NCBI RefSeq assembly: GCF_026001925.1
Contig: NZ_AP021869.1
Coordinates: 1,178,001 to 1,242,000 of the forward strand
Direction of reading: 5' to 3'
Length of the DNA: 64,000 bases
Source of the DNA: Vibrio gangliei
GTDB taxonomy: Bacteria; Pseudomonadota; Gammaproteobacteria; Enterobacterales; Vibrionaceae
Under the pieces are notes generated by a model. That model was not told the DNA's origin, ran no database searches, and saw nothing but the letters and a program-made list of their open reading frames with translations. Both the position numbers and the translations under genes were made by a program. Positions 19,110-29,258 of the stretch are shown here, in pieces; the first letter of the stretch is position 1; the number at the start of each line of letters is the position of its first letter.

Positions 19110-20006
19110 TTATTGACTGAGTGAAAGGTACTCGAGCGTAATATCGGGATTGATGGCTTCTAATGTTGTTTGGGTTTCCGCTAAGTGGCTGATGCTTCCA
19201 TTCGCATTTTCAGCTAATACCGCGGTAGTGATATGTTCTAGCTTTTCACCGGCGAGCAACAATAAATTAATCGCCACTTGTAGAGGAGGTAGGCTTGGGT
19301 TGAATGCGGCATTTTCTGCGTAAGCACCAGAATAAAGCCCACCAGACTGAGTTTGCAAAGCGACACCACTGTGGTTATGTGTATAAGGTGCATGGCTAAG
19401 GTTTAATGCTTCAATGGCATTGACAATAGTTGATGTTGCGTTATCAAAGCGGTAATTTTGACGAGTTGAATCCATTAGACGAGCTTCAATGTCTAAATCT
19501 TTAGGACCAAAGGATTCAGGTAATAAATCCGCTAAAGAATAAGAAGGGCGGTTAGGCAGTTGAATGGAAAGTTCGTCAACTTGATTCAGTTCATTCATAA
19601 ATTGGCGGCAATGTCCGCATGGTGTGTGATTGATGGTGATGTTTTTAATGCCAGTTTCCCCTTTCATCCATGCGTGGCTGATCGCGGATTGTTCGGCGTG
19701 AACGGTTTGATTCAGTTGTACTCCTGGGATTTCAATATTTGCACCAAAATACACATTCCCAGAGTGTCCTTCAGCAATCGCACCCACATGAAAATGAGAA
19801 ATCCCGCAATATGCTCGTGTTGCAGCAATAGGCAGTAGGGCTAATTTGAATTCAGTGTCTGTCATGTTTGAGGTGGCGAGTAATGTTTGGTATTGCTGTG
19901 CTGAAAAATGACCACTAAAACCGTCAGCTTGCATAAGAGACGTGATTTGAGAAACAACAGCTTGCGGTAGGTTTTTCAGTGATTCAGGGTGAATATGTTG
20001 AGTCAT
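19110..20006 (-). CDS. cdd: Cytidine deaminase
   Basis: It deaminates cytidine and deoxycytidine to uridine and deoxyuridine in pyrimidine salvage. The 298 residues correspond to the long, dimeric enterobacterial type (E. coli 294) with two deaminase-like halves. Zinc ligands are visible in HAEQS (H103, E105) and PCGHC (C130, C133); the C-terminal half is the non-catalytic copy. It lies downstream of yohJ-yohK on the same strand, the same order as in E. coli, but a terminator hairpin separates them. A CRP-like site precedes it. Confidence 0.96.
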   Translation of the reverse strand: MTQHIHPESLKNLPQAVVSQITSLMQADGFSGHFSAQQYQTLLATSNMTDTEFKLALLPIAATRAYCGISHFHVGAIAEGHSGNVYFGANIEIPGVQLNQTVHAEQSAISHAWMKGETGIKNITINHTPCGHCRQFMNELNQVDELSIQLPNRPSYSLADLLPESFGPKDLDIEARLMDSTRQNYRFDNATSTIVNAIEALNLSHAPYTHNHSGVALQTQSGGLYSGAYAENAAFNPSLPPLQVAINLLLLAGEKLEHITTAVLAENANGSISHLAETQTTLEAINPDITLEYLSLSQ

Positions 20007-20073
20007 ACGAGGAAATTCCTTTAAGGTTTATATCTCACTTTTATGAAATTATATTTATCCATTTCATTTTTAA

Positions 20074-20089
20074 TGTGCTTTGAATCAAA
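20074..20089. promoter_or_regulatory. Possible CRP site upstream of cdd
   Basis: TGTGCTTTGAATCAAA matches TGTGA-N6-TCACA at 8 of 10 positions, about 70 bases upstream of the cdd start. E. coli cdd is CRP/CytR controlled. Tentative. Confidence 0.3.
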
Positions 20090-20170
20090 TTATGGGGTCA
20101 AGGTGACAAGATAGCTATCATCAATGTATAAAAGTACAAGCTGAGTCGAATTTGTTGTTATGAATTGATA

Positions 20171-20199
20171 AAAAAGGGCAACTGAATGCCCATTTTTTG
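20171..20199 (-). terminator. Terminator of yohJ-yohK, T runs on both sides
   Basis: GGGCA/TGCCC stem, with six T residues on the plus-strand side and a T run on the minus strand; 80 bases after the yohK stop. Confidence 0.65.
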
Positions 20200-20281
20200 T
20201 TATTGAGTCTGATGAAATGAATGTGTCACGTTTTTTTTATTTCATCAATTGGAATTAAAGAGGGCTCTGGACCTGCGGCTA

Positions 20282-20968
20282 TCAGCCAATTATACCGCCA
20301 ACCCAAAGACAAAAAGCGAAGAATAACGGGGCAAGTATGGAGGTAATGATGCCGCAGCTTACCAATGCTAAAGAGCTAAAAGCGGCATCTTCGGCATTTT
20401 TCTCAGCGCAACTCGCCGTACCTAAGGCGTGAGAGACGGTGCCCATGGTTAAGCCACGAGCAATCGGATGCGTCACACCCAACATTGAATAAATCGGATA
20501 GGCAAACACCGAGCCAAACACACCGACAATCAGCACTAAAATTGCGGCAATGGCGGGCTCTCCGCCCAAACTTTTACCGACTTCCATCGCAATTGGCGTG
20601 GTGACTGATTTACCCATTAAACTCGCCACTAACGTTGGGTCGGTATGCAGTGCCACGGCGATAAGCCCAGCGGTTAACATCGACATTGCACTGCCGACGC
20701 CACAAGCTAAAAAGATAATTTTCCAGTTTTGGCGAATTTGAGGTAGTTGTTCGTAGAGTGGATAAGCCAGAGCAACGACGGCGGGTTGTAATAAATAGGT
20801 CATCCAACTATTTTGTGCGTAGTACACTTCATAAGGTACATCCAGTGCGAGTAACAACGGAATGATGATGACAATACTGAGTAATAGGGGGTTGGCGAGC
20901 GGATGTTTCACCTTATTAGCAAACCAACGTACAGCAAAAAAAACGGCGAAGGTAAGGAGTAACCACAT
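20282..20968 (-). CDS. yohK: LrgB/CidB-family membrane protein YohK
   Basis: This 228-residue integral membrane protein of the LrgB family is partner of the preceding LrgA homologue. Motifs typical of the family are SLMGKSVTTPIAMEVGKSLGG and ARGLTMGTVSHALGTA. In Gram-positive bacteria the pair modulates murein hydrolase export and pyruvate or glycolate uptake; in proteobacteria the role is less clear. Its ATG overlaps the stop of yohJ (TAATG-type overlap), implying translational coupling. Confidence 0.88.
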   Translation of the reverse strand: MWLLLTFAVFFAVRWFANKVKHPLANPLLLSIVIIIPLLLALDVPYEVYYAQNSWMTYLLQPAVVALAYPLYEQLPQIRQNWKIIFLACGVGSAMSMLTAGLIAVALHTDPTLVASLMGKSVTTPIAMEVGKSLGGEPAIAAILVLIVGVFGSVFAYPIYSMLGVTHPIARGLTMGTVSHALGTASCAEKNAEDAAFSSLALVSCGIITSILAPLFFAFCLWVGGIIG

Positions 20969-21348
20969 TAGGATTTCTCCTTATGCTTTGGCTTGTCGGT
21001 TAAGATTTTTTGTAAGCCTAAAGCCAGCAGGACCAGAACAATAGTCGTTGCGCCTATGCTACTAGCAAAAATGGACAGTGCGTTATCAAGCAATACAGGG
21101 AAGTGATCCATTAAGCCGACACTGATCGGTACGAACAAAATGATCATATACCGAATGATAAATTGTGCTCCAGGTTTAACCCATCGAACTTTCACTATGC
21201 CTGAAGCCAGTAAGGCGAACAAAATCAGCATGCCGAAAATACTGCCGGGGACCGATAACGAAAAAAAGTGTTGAATGGCATTGCCTGCCCATAAGCTCAC
21301 CATAATCAGAGCAAAGGACAGCGCATAATTGAGCAACTTGCTGAACAA
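20968..21348 (-). CDS. yohJ: LrgA/CidA-family membrane protein YohJ
   Basis: A 126-residue holin-like protein with four predicted membrane segments. SVPGSIFGMLILFALLASGIVK and the region FVPISVGLMDH are LrgA family signatures. The start is a TTG at 21348 with GAGGAG eight bases upstream. It is co-translated with yohK. Confidence 0.85.
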   Translation of the reverse strand: MFSKLLNYALSFALIMVSLWAGNAIQHFFSLSVPGSIFGMLILFALLASGIVKVRWVKPGAQFIIRYMIILFVPISVGLMDHFPVLLDNALSIFASSIGATTIVLVLLALGLQKILTDKPKHKEKS

Positions 21349-21392
21349 CGGTAACTCCTCAAACTTCCTAACTGTATAAATCGATATTGGAC

Positions 21393-22817
21393 CTAAGATA
21401 TTAAAGACTGAACGTATTGATAAACTGATTTGAGAATATCCATTTTTGCGGCATCGCTTTCATGCTCGTGAACAAGGTTTTCTAAGTTCAACATGTAATC
21501 TTCAATATTGTCTTCGTAGTATTCACGGCAGTGGGCCATCCATTTTTGTTGCTCGGCTTCGGTTAATGTCCATGGGAAATTGCGAGCGCGGTAGCGGAAC
21601 AATAGTGGTTCGATGCGTGGATCGCTCACCGACAGCTCTAGCCCGGCGAGTTTCTCTGGCTCAGTTTCACGAATAATATCAATCGTTGCTTTGTCGGCAG
21701 GTGAGAAGAAACCATTATAGAGCTGGGTATCAACGTTATTATCTTGCGGGTAATCACGTTCAATGTTGTAAATACCAATCAGTTTTTCTCGAACTTCTGG
21801 ATGTGCTTTGAGCTTGGCAAGGTTTGCTAAGCATTGCTCGCGGTCAATCCCAATTCGCTCCGCGTTTTCAGCGGTTAATGTTTTTGCCGGTGCCAATACA
21901 GGACATTTATTCAGGTGAACCAATTTCAACGGCACGGGTAACTCATCGGGAGCAAGGTCATCACGCTTGGTGTACAAACGTTGATGTAATGTTTCTACAT
22001 CTAGCTCGATCAATGGCGTTGGGTCCATAGCCAAGTTGACGGTAATGACCGCATTGTTGTTCGTCGGGTGCCACGCCATCGGCACAATCCAACTGATGTT
22101 AGAACATTGCACGCCAAACATGCCAGAGACATGCACTAATGGGGTTAAGTTCACGATATCGACTAACTCATTGAGCTTACGCTTATGACGCATGCTAAGG
22201 AGATAATTAAACAATTTCGGTTGCGCTTGTTTCAGTTTTTTCGCCAGCTCGATAGTAGCGATCACATCGGCCATCGCATCGTGAGCATTACTGTGTTCAA
22301 TTCCATTGGCAACGGATAGGTGCTCAAGCTTGAAACTTGGAAAGCCTTCATCATTTTCTGGCCAGTTAATGCCTTCAGGACGTAAAGCATAGCAAGTACG
22401 CATTATGTCGAGTAAATCCCAGCGAGAATTACCATTTTGCCAGGACCACGCATACGGGTCATAGAAGTTACGGTAAAGCGTATAACGGGTGACTTCATCG
22501 TCAAAACGAATGCTGTTATAGCCTAATGAAATGGTATTGGGGGTCGAGAGTTGATCGTGAATACGACGAATAAATTCAGGCTCTGGTAATCCATCTTTTA
22601 CGGCTTTTTGTGGCTTGATGCCTGTGATTAATGCCGCTTCCGGTGAAGGCAGATAATCGCTCGGTGGCTGACAATAAATCACCAAAGGTTCGCCAATGAT
22701 GTTGAAGTCCATATCGGTACGTACGCCAGCAAATTGGCTTGGGCGATCTTTAGCTGGACTGACACCCCAAGTTTCGTAATCGAAAAAGAAAAAGGTTGGG
22801 GCGTTGTCATGGCTCAT
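21393..22817 (-). CDS. sbcB: Exodeoxyribonuclease I
   Basis: This is a 3'-to-5' single-strand DNA exonuclease acting in recombination and mismatch repair, and binding SSB. There are 474 residues (E. coli 475). The N-terminal DnaQ-like exonuclease domain has FFFFDYETWG (the DxE metal ligands), IRFDDEVTRY and HDAMADVIAT; SH3-like and helical C-terminal regions follow. The start at ATG 22817 is chosen because GGAAG lies five bases upstream; a TTG four codons earlier is less likely. Confidence 0.96.
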   Translation of the reverse strand: MSHDNAPTFFFFDYETWGVSPAKDRPSQFAGVRTDMDFNIIGEPLVIYCQPPSDYLPSPEAALITGIKPQKAVKDGLPEPEFIRRIHDQLSTPNTISLGYNSIRFDDEVTRYTLYRNFYDPYAWSWQNGNSRWDLLDIMRTCYALRPEGINWPENDEGFPSFKLEHLSVANGIEHSNAHDAMADVIATIELAKKLKQAQPKLFNYLLSMRHKRKLNELVDIVNLTPLVHVSGMFGVQCSNISWIVPMAWHPTNNNAVITVNLAMDPTPLIELDVETLHQRLYTKRDDLAPDELPVPLKLVHLNKCPVLAPAKTLTAENAERIGIDREQCLANLAKLKAHPEVREKLIGIYNIERDYPQDNNVDTQLYNGFFSPADKATIDIIRETEPEKLAGLELSVSDPRIEPLLFRYRARNFPWTLTEAEQQKWMAHCREYYEDNIEDYMLNLENLVHEHESDAAKMDILKSVYQYVQSLIS

Positions 22818-22938
22818 AGGAACTTCCAAAATATGAATAGGTTAAGAGGCGATATATTACCTTGAACCTAGGTGTAAAGAAACGCTTGAGAACAGTTTAG
22901 CCATAATGAGGCTTGTATCGTATAAAAACGGTACTTTA

Positions 22939-23382
22939 TTACTCTGGAGCGACCGATAATTTAGCACGAATAAAATCGCTATGGTTGACATACAGTAGCT
23001 CAGCCACTTTACGAATAATTGCTTCTTCAACCGGATCGAGCTGATTGTCTGCATAAGCCACTTGCCATAAAGACTGAATTAAATCAAAGCGTTGTTGATG
23101 CTCTAAATCACGTAAATGATCGGTAAACTCATACAATGAAGCGGAGTTTTTAGATAGCTGAGCAGCTTGATTCAGTAGATTGACCGCTTCATTTTCCGTG
23201 ATAGACAAGAGTTTGACTAACATTTGGGTTTTGGTGACTTGTTCTTGCTCATCCACAGAGTGATCCGCTTGCGAAACTTGGCAAAGTAAAGAGGCGATGG
23301 CTAAGTGAGAGTCAATGCCAGATTTATCTTGTTGCTGCTCTTGTATCAATTGATTAAAAAATGTCTTCAACGATTTGATCAT
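22939..23382 (-). CDS. TerB-like (DjlA N-terminal fold) protein
   Basis: A 147-residue all-helical TerB-family protein. Two repeats of the acidic motif are present: SQADHSVDEQEQV and YADNQLDPVEEAIIRKVAELL, which in the family form a metal-binding helical bundle. ATG 23382 with AGAGGT upstream is chosen over an in-frame extension to 23466. Function is unknown; TerB relatives associate with tellurite-resistance or stress modules, but none are nearby. It lies downstream of a divergently transcribed permease. Confidence 0.75.
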   Translation of the reverse strand: MIKSLKTFFNQLIQEQQQDKSGIDSHLAIASLLCQVSQADHSVDEQEQVTKTQMLVKLLSITENEAVNLLNQAAQLSKNSASLYEFTDHLRDLEHQQRFDLIQSLWQVAYADNQLDPVEEAIIRKVAELLYVNHSDFIRAKLSVAPE

Positions 23383-23532
23383 AAATACCTCTGCATAGTT
23401 TCCTAATACACTACCTTTTTGACCATGAATTTCAACAAAAGTCCCGTGAGATGAGCGGTTTGCCATTTCAAACTATACCTTTCTGATTTCTCAATGGTGT
23501 ACAATAAGCGTTTTTTTAAAGGTGCTGAAGCG

Positions 23533-24255
23533 ATGTTAGGGTTAGATCATACTGTTTTACTGGCCATGGCAATTGTGTTTTTAGGGTCATTTGTTCAAAG
23601 TGCCATTGGTTTTGGCTTGGCCGTTGTTGCCGCACCTTTGTTGTTCCTTGTATCACCCGATTATGTACCTGCGCCTATCGTTATGGTGGCTCTGTTCAAT
23701 TCATTGTTTAATGCTTATAAGTATAGAAATAATATTGCATTAGGCGGCTTGAAAATGGCCATTTATGGACGAGTACCCGGCTCCATCTTTGGTGGGGTAT
23801 TGCTGCTGTATGTTTCCAGCTCGGCCTTATCTTTGTGGCTAGGGGTGATGGTACTGCTCGCGGTGTTAATCAGTTTACTGCCTATACGTTTTGAGCCGAC
23901 ACCGAATCGCATGGCAGTGGCCGGGTTTTTCTCCGGTTTTATGGGCACAAGTTCGAGTATCGGTGGACCTCCAATGGCGTTAATTTTGCAACATCAAGAT
24001 GCTGCATCGTTACGCGGTAACTTGGCGGCATTCTTTGTGTTTAGCTCCATGATTTCTTTGATTGTGCAATACTTTATCGGCTACTTGCACTGGGATTTGT
24101 TGCTGAAAACCTTACCGTTATTACCAATGGGCTGGCTGGGTTATGTTGCCGCACAAGTGATTGTGAAATATGTCTCCAAAGAATGGATTCGTATTCTGAC
24201 CCTCATTATTTGCTTAATCAGCGCAGCCACTGCAATTGTACGTGGTTTACAATAA
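23533..24255 (+). CDS. TSUP/TauE-SafE family sulfite or anion permease
   Basis: A 240-residue membrane protein with about eight hydrophobic segments and the two TSUP signature repeats: GSFVQSAIGFGLAVVAAPLLFL near the N-terminus and GFFSGFMGTSSSIGGPPMAL in the second half. Family members export sulfite, sulfoacetate or similar organosulfur anions; substrate cannot be assigned here. ATG 23533 follows GCTGAAGC; an extension to 23494 lacks a ribosome-binding site. It is divergent from the TerB-like gene. Confidence 0.85.
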   Translation: MLGLDHTVLLAMAIVFLGSFVQSAIGFGLAVVAAPLLFLVSPDYVPAPIVMVALFNSLFNAYKYRNNIALGGLKMAIYGRVPGSIFGGVLLLYVSSSALSLWLGVMVLLAVLISLLPIRFEPTPNRMAVAGFFSGFMGTSSSIGGPPMALILQHQDAASLRGNLAAFFVFSSMISLIVQYFIGYLHWDLLLKTLPLLPMGWLGYVAAQVIVKYVSKEWIRILTLIICLISAATAIVRGLQ

Positions 24256-24371
24256 TGGGCGATATATACCATATTCAGCCTTAAACGGGCTGTGTTACAA
24301 TTATTGCTGTTTATAGATTCGGGTGCGAAATTCTCAACCGCGCCACAGCTTGCTTTCAAATAGGAATTGTT

Positions 24372-27300
24372 TTGACCAAATCTCATCATCGCGATCAACT
24401 GGACTCTCAATCTTCAACTTCTCATGACTCTAAAGCCCCAAAAGCTCAAGCCAATACGGCTCAGAGCCTACGTGCCGCTTTAAAAGACTGCATGATTCGT
24501 GATCGTTTTCGTCTCAGTAAGCGTATTCACGGTGCAAGCAAGATTAAAAAGCCAGAATCACAAGCGGCGGTGTTTGATGAAATCGCCATGGATATTGCTA
24601 AATCCATGATGATGGTACAAAACCGTAGTTTGCATAAGCCACATATTGAATATCCTGAAAATTTACCGGTGAGTCAAAAGCGTGATGATATTGCCGAGGC
24701 AATTGCCAATCACCAAGTGGTGATCATTGCAGGTGAAACGGGCTCCGGTAAAACCACGCAAATCCCGAAAATTTGTAGCGAACTAGGCCGAGGTCGTGCT
24801 GGGTTGATTGGTCATACGCAGCCACGTCGATTGGCTGCACGTTCGGTTGCCAGTCGTATTGCTGAAGAAATGCAAACCCCAATGGGTGAGTTTGTTGGTT
24901 ATAAAGTTCGCTTTAACGATCAAATTTCTGATAACACTCAAATCAAATTGATGACCGACGGTATTTTACTGGCGGAGATTCAACACGACCGATTTTTGAA
25001 TCAATACGACACCATTATTATCGATGAAGCACACGAACGTAGCTTAAACATTGATTTCATCATGGGCTATCTCAAAGAGTTATTGCCAAAACGCCCTGAT
25101 TTAAAAGTGATTATTACTTCAGCGACTATCGATCCTGAACGCTTCTCTAATCACTTTGATAACGCACCAATTATTGAAGTCTCTGGCAGAACCTATCCAG
25201 TGGAAGTGCGTTATCGTCCTCTTAATCCTGATGATGCTGATCAAGATCTCGATCAGCTTGAAGGGATTTTCCAAGCCGTTGATGAGCTGTGTGATGAGCC
25301 AGGACTTGGCGATATTTTGATTTTCATGAATGGTGAGCGCGAGATCCGTGATACCGCCGATGCGCTGATGAAACGAAAGTTGCGCGATACGGAAGTGGTG
25401 CCTTTGTATGCACGTTTATCCTCGGCAGAGCAAAATCGTATTTTCCAACCGCATGCGGGGCGTCGAATTGTCCTTGCAACCAACGTAGCGGAAACCTCGC
25501 TGACGGTTCCTGGTATCAAATACGTGATCGATCCAGGTACAGCGCGTATTAGTCGTTACAGTTATCGAACCAAAGTTCAACGCTTGCCAATTGAGCCGGT
25601 TTCACAAGCCAGTGCCAATCAGCGTAAAGGTCGTTGTGGTCGTGTAAGCGAAGGTATTTGTATTCGTTTATATTCAGAAGAAGATTTTAATTCTCGCCCT
25701 GAATTTACCGATCCTGAGATTCTTCGTACTAACTTAGCGTCAGTTATTTTGCAGATGACATCACTGGGTTTAGGCGATATTGAAGCCTTCCCATTTGTTG
25801 AAGCGCCGGATAAACGCAATATTCAAGATGGTGTGCGTCTACTGGAAGAGCTCGGCGCGATTAATGCGAATGCCAAAGATCCGAAAAAACGCTTAACGCA
25901 AATTGGTCGCAATTTAGCGCGTTTACCTATTGATCCTCGTTTAGCGCGCATGGTGTTGGAATCGGTGAAATACAACTGTTTGCAAGAAGTGATGATTATT
26001 ACCTCTGCGTTGTCAATTCAAGATCCGCGTGAACGTCCAAGTGATAAACAACAAAGTTCAGATGATAAGCACAAACGCTTCTTCCATGAGGAATCAGATT
26101 TCCTAACATTTGTGAACTTGTGGCAATACATCAAAGAGCAGCAAAAAGCGTTAACAGGCAATCAATTCCGTAAGCAATGTAAACAGGATTATTTAAACTA
26201 TTTGCGTGTGCGTGAGTGGCAAGATGTGTATTTCCAATTGCATCAAGCGATGCGTGAAATGGGTGCAAAACTGAATACGGAAGCGGCGGGCTATCAGTCC
26301 GTTCATACCGCATTGCTGGTGGGTTTGCTTTCTCATATTGGTATGAAAGACGCAGAGAAGAACGAATACCAAGGTGCGCGCAATGCTCGTTTTCATATAT
26401 TCCCTGCATCGGGCTTATTTAAGAAGCAACCTAAGTGGGTGATGTCTGCGGAATTGGTGGAAACATCGAAATTATGGGGTCGTATTATTGCGAAAATTCA
26501 ACCTGAATGGGTTGAGCCGCTTGCACCACATTTAATTAAGCGTAGTTACAGCGAGCCTCATTGGTCTAAAAAACAAGCTGCCGTCATGGCGTACGAAAAA
26601 GTCATGCTGTACGGCATTCCAATTGTGCCGAAACGTACCGTGAACTACGGCAACATTGATGCCGTGGTGAGCCGTGAGATCTTCATACGCAGTGCTTTAG
26701 TTGAAGGGGATTGGGAAACCAAACACAAATTCTTCCACCAAAACCGTAAGCTATTGCGTGAAGTGGAAGAGTTGGAGCATAAATCTCGTCGTCGCGATAT
26801 TTTGGTCGATGATGATGAGTTGTTTAACTTCTACGATCAACGTGTTAGCACCGATGTGGTTTCTGGCCGTCATTTTGATTCTTGGTGGAAAAAAGCCAGT
26901 AAAGAGAACCCTGAACTACTCGATTTTGAAAAAGAAATGCTGCTACAGGGCGATGCGAGCCATGTCACTGATTTGGATTACCCAAACTTTTGGCATCAAA
27001 ACGGCTTAAAACTCAAACTCAGCTACCAGTTTGAACCGGGGCAAGATAACGACGGTGTGACGGTGCATATTCCATTGCCGATTTTAATCCAAGTCAGCCC
27101 TGATGGATTCGACTGGCAAATTCCAGGTTTGCGCCATGAACTGGTGGTGAGTTTGATTAAATCGCTGCCAAAAGGGTTACGACGTAACTTTGTGCCAGCG
27201 CCAAACTACGCGGATGCGTTCTTATCTCGTGTGACACCGATGGAAATGCCATTGCTGGATGCGTTAGAAAAAGAGTTGCGCCGCATGACGGGCGTAGAAA

Positions 27301-28334
27301 TCAAACGTGAAGATTGGCAGTTAGAGCAAATACCTGAACATTTAAAAGTCACATTCCGAGCGGTAGATCATCGTAAACGTAAACTCAAAGAACATTATGA
27401 TTTATATGAGTTAAAAGAAAGCCTAAAAGATAAAGTGCAAGAAACGTTATCGAAAGTGGCCGATGACGATATCGAACAACAAGGTCTACATACGTGGAGC
27501 TTTGGTGAATTGCCTACGGTGTATCAGCAAAAACGTGGTGGGTTTGAGGTAAAAGCCTTCCCGGCGTTAGTCGATGCTAAAGACAGCGTTGAAATCAAAC
27601 TGTTTGAAACCGAGCAGGAACAACACCAAGCAATGCGATCTGGTCAGCGTCGTCTGATCTTGTTAAACGTACCGTCACCGATTAAATATTTGCACAGTAA
27701 TCTGCCGAATAAATCTAAGTTAGGCCTGTATTTTAATCCATACGGTAAAGTGATGGATCTCATCGATGATTGTATCGCCTGTGGGGTGGATAAATTAATC
27801 GAAGAAAAGGGCGGCTTAGTTTGGCAACCAGAACAATTTGAAGCGCTTAAAGAGCATGTACGTGCGGAGCTTGGTGATACGGTTGTCGACATTGCTCAGC
27901 AAGTAGAAACCATTTTGACGACGGCGTTTAACATCAATAAGAAGTTAAAAGGTAAAGTGGATTTCTCTATGGCGTTTGCGTTGTCAGACATTAAAGCGCA
28001 AATCGAAGGGCTCATTTTTAAAGGCTTTGCGACTGAATGTGGCTGGAAGCGATTACCGGATATTCTGCGTTATATGAAAGCCATTGAGCGCCGTATGGAG
28101 AAATTGCCCATCGATCCGAATAAAGACCGCTTGCATATGCTTAAGGTGGAATCGGCGGTCAAAGATTATAAAGAACTGCTGAATAAAATTCCGAAAGGGG
28201 TTGAAGTGCCAGACAATGTGAAAGAAATTCGTTGGATGATCGAAGAATTACGCGTGAGTTACTTTGCACAGCAATTAGGTACACCATACCCAGTTTCTGA
28301 TAAGCGAATTAAGAACGCGATTGATGCTTGTTAA
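24372..28334 (+). CDS. hrpA: ATP-dependent RNA helicase HrpA
   Basis: This is a 1,320-residue DEAH-box RNA helicase; E. coli HrpA acts in mRNA processing and rescue of stalled translation. Walker A is GETGSGKT (121-128), DEAH at 218-221, SAT at 250-252 and motif VI QRKGRCGR in the second RecA domain, followed by winged-helix, OB and the long HrpA-specific C-terminal DUF3418 region. The start codon is TTG 24372 with TAGGA seven bases upstream, giving an N-terminus that aligns with E. coli HrpA. Monocistronic. Confidence 0.97.
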   Translation: MTKSHHRDQLDSQSSTSHDSKAPKAQANTAQSLRAALKDCMIRDRFRLSKRIHGASKIKKPESQAAVFDEIAMDIAKSMMMVQNRSLHKPHIEYPENLPVSQKRDDIAEAIANHQVVIIAGETGSGKTTQIPKICSELGRGRAGLIGHTQPRRLAARSVASRIAEEMQTPMGEFVGYKVRFNDQISDNTQIKLMTDGILLAEIQHDRFLNQYDTIIIDEAHERSLNIDFIMGYLKELLPKRPDLKVIITSATIDPERFSNHFDNAPIIEVSGRTYPVEVRYRPLNPDDADQDLDQLEGIFQAVDELCDEPGLGDILIFMNGEREIRDTADALMKRKLRDTEVVPLYARLSSAEQNRIFQPHAGRRIVLATNVAETSLTVPGIKYVIDPGTARISRYSYRTKVQRLPIEPVSQASANQRKGRCGRVSEGICIRLYSEEDFNSRPEFTDPEILRTNLASVILQMTSLGLGDIEAFPFVEAPDKRNIQDGVRLLEELGAINANAKDPKKRLTQIGRNLARLPIDPRLARMVLESVKYNCLQEVMIITSALSIQDPRERPSDKQQSSDDKHKRFFHEESDFLTFVNLWQYIKEQQKALTGNQFRKQCKQDYLNYLRVREWQDVYFQLHQAMREMGAKLNTEAAGYQSVHTALLVGLLSHIGMKDAEKNEYQGARNARFHIFPASGLFKKQPKWVMSAELVETSKLWGRIIAKIQPEWVEPLAPHLIKRSYSEPHWSKKQAAVMAYEKVMLYGIPIVPKRTVNYGNIDAVVSREIFIRSALVEGDWETKHKFFHQNRKLLREVEELEHKSRRRDILVDDDELFNFYDQRVSTDVVSGRHFDSWWKKASKENPELLDFEKEMLLQGDASHVTDLDYPNFWHQNGLKLKLSYQFEPGQDNDGVTVHIPLPILIQVSPDGFDWQIPGLRHELVVSLIKSLPKGLRRNFVPAPNYADAFLSRVTPMEMPLLDALEKELRRMTGVEIKREDWQLEQIPEHLKVTFRAVDHRKRKLKEHYDLYELKESLKDKVQETLSKVADDDIEQQGLHTWSFGELPTVYQQKRGGFEVKAFPALVDAKDSVEIKLFETEQEQHQAMRSGQRRLILLNVPSPIKYLHSNLPNKSKLGLYFNPYGKVMDLIDDCIACGVDKLIEEKGGLVWQPEQFEALKEHVRAELGDTVVDIAQQVETILTTAFNINKKLKGKVDFSMAFALSDIKAQIEGLIFKGFATECGWKRLPDILRYMKAIERRMEKLPIDPNKDRLHMLKVESAVKDYKELLNKIPKGVEVPDNVKEIRWMIEELRVSYFAQQLGTPYPVSDKRIKNAIDAC

Positions 28335-28664
28335 GCGGTTTGCACTGATAATTTGTTATCAATATGTGATTAATAATTCAACGATAAGTACGATTTTTCA
28401 CATGGGTTTTGTAAGGAATTGTCATATTTAGCAAGGTTTACAGAATTACTTCTTGATTTTGCAGGGCATCTCACTAATGATGCGTATAATTATTTAATAT
28501 AAAGCTAGCTAATGGTTAGTTTCGGTGAATCGGTTTAGTTACTTTGTTATCAATCAGCTGTTAGTTATCAGCAATGGATGCATAGCGTAGTATGAGAAAC
28601 GATGAAACGGTTTCTGGTTAATTGGCTTTGATATTTGAAACTCGATATGTTCGAAGGGAATAGA
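28335..28664. other. Upstream region of the outer-membrane barrel gene
   Basis: 330 bases of AT-rich DNA. TATAAT at 28485-28490 could be a -10 box, without a convincing -35. GAAAC/GTTTC inverted repeat near 28595. No gene or terminator recognised after hrpA. Confidence 0.4.
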
Positions 28665-29159
28665 ATGAAAAAGACGCTTTTAGCGCTTGCTTTAATGGGA
28701 GCAGCGACACCTGCATTGGCAGATTCTTGGCTTTACGCTGGTGTAAACTACGGTAGTGCCGATTACAACAAATCAGATACCAGCAGTGATGGTACCTATG
28801 GTGTAAACATTGGTACAGGTATTCTTCCTTTTATTGGTGTTGAAGCGGGTTATTGGGATCTTGGTAAAGCGGCAGGTTCAGATTTAACAACAGTTTACGC
28901 TGCTATCAAACCAAGCATCAATGTTGGTCCGTTTGAGTTTTATGGTAAGTTAGGTACCAACAAATATGACGTAGGTGCGGGTGAGAAGTTTAAAGACGAC
29001 GATGGCTACGACTTCATGTACGGTGCCGGTATTGAATACACCGTATTAGATGGTATTCCTCTTGGATCTTTGTCTGTTGGTTTAGCTTATAACCACTTTG
29101 GTTTCGACCAACTGGATGCAAATACTTATACATTAAGTGCAACCTTCCACTTCTTATAA
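28665..29159 (+). CDS. Small outer-membrane beta-barrel protein
   Basis: A 164-residue exported protein. The signal peptide MKKTLLALALMGAATPALA is followed by a mature part of alternating hydrophobic/polar strands (DSWLYAGVNYGSADY, TYGVNIGTGILPFIGVEAGYWDLG, SLSVGLAYNHFGFD, YTLSATFHFL), typical of an eight-stranded OmpA-like barrel. It ends in FHFL rather than a terminal aromatic. AAGGGAA precedes ATG 28665. No OmpA peptidoglycan-binding domain is present. The specific role is unknown; closed by its own terminator. Confidence 0.75.
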   Translation: MKKTLLALALMGAATPALADSWLYAGVNYGSADYNKSDTSSDGTYGVNIGTGILPFIGVEAGYWDLGKAAGSDLTTVYAAIKPSINVGPFEFYGKLGTNKYDVGAGEKFKDDDGYDFMYGAGIEYTVLDGIPLGSLSVGLAYNHFGFDQLDANTYTLSATFHFL

Positions 29160-29203
29160 GTTCTACTGAATCGGTTTAATACCGAATCCAGTTGAAATAT
29201 GGT

Positions 29204-29240
29204 AACCGCTATCTAATCTTCGTTAGGTAGCGGTTTTTTA
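29204..29240 (+). terminator. Terminator of the outer-membrane barrel gene
   Basis: Stem ACCGCTATCTA/TAGGTAGCGGT (one mismatch) with loop ATCTTCGT and six T residues. Confidence 0.88.
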
Positions 29241-29258
29241 TTAGAAGGCTTAATACTA

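Noticed and set aside
22857..23054. Alternative frame inside the TerB-like gene region
   Set aside because: It is an overlapping frame of the TerB-like gene and its downstream gap, with no independent support.
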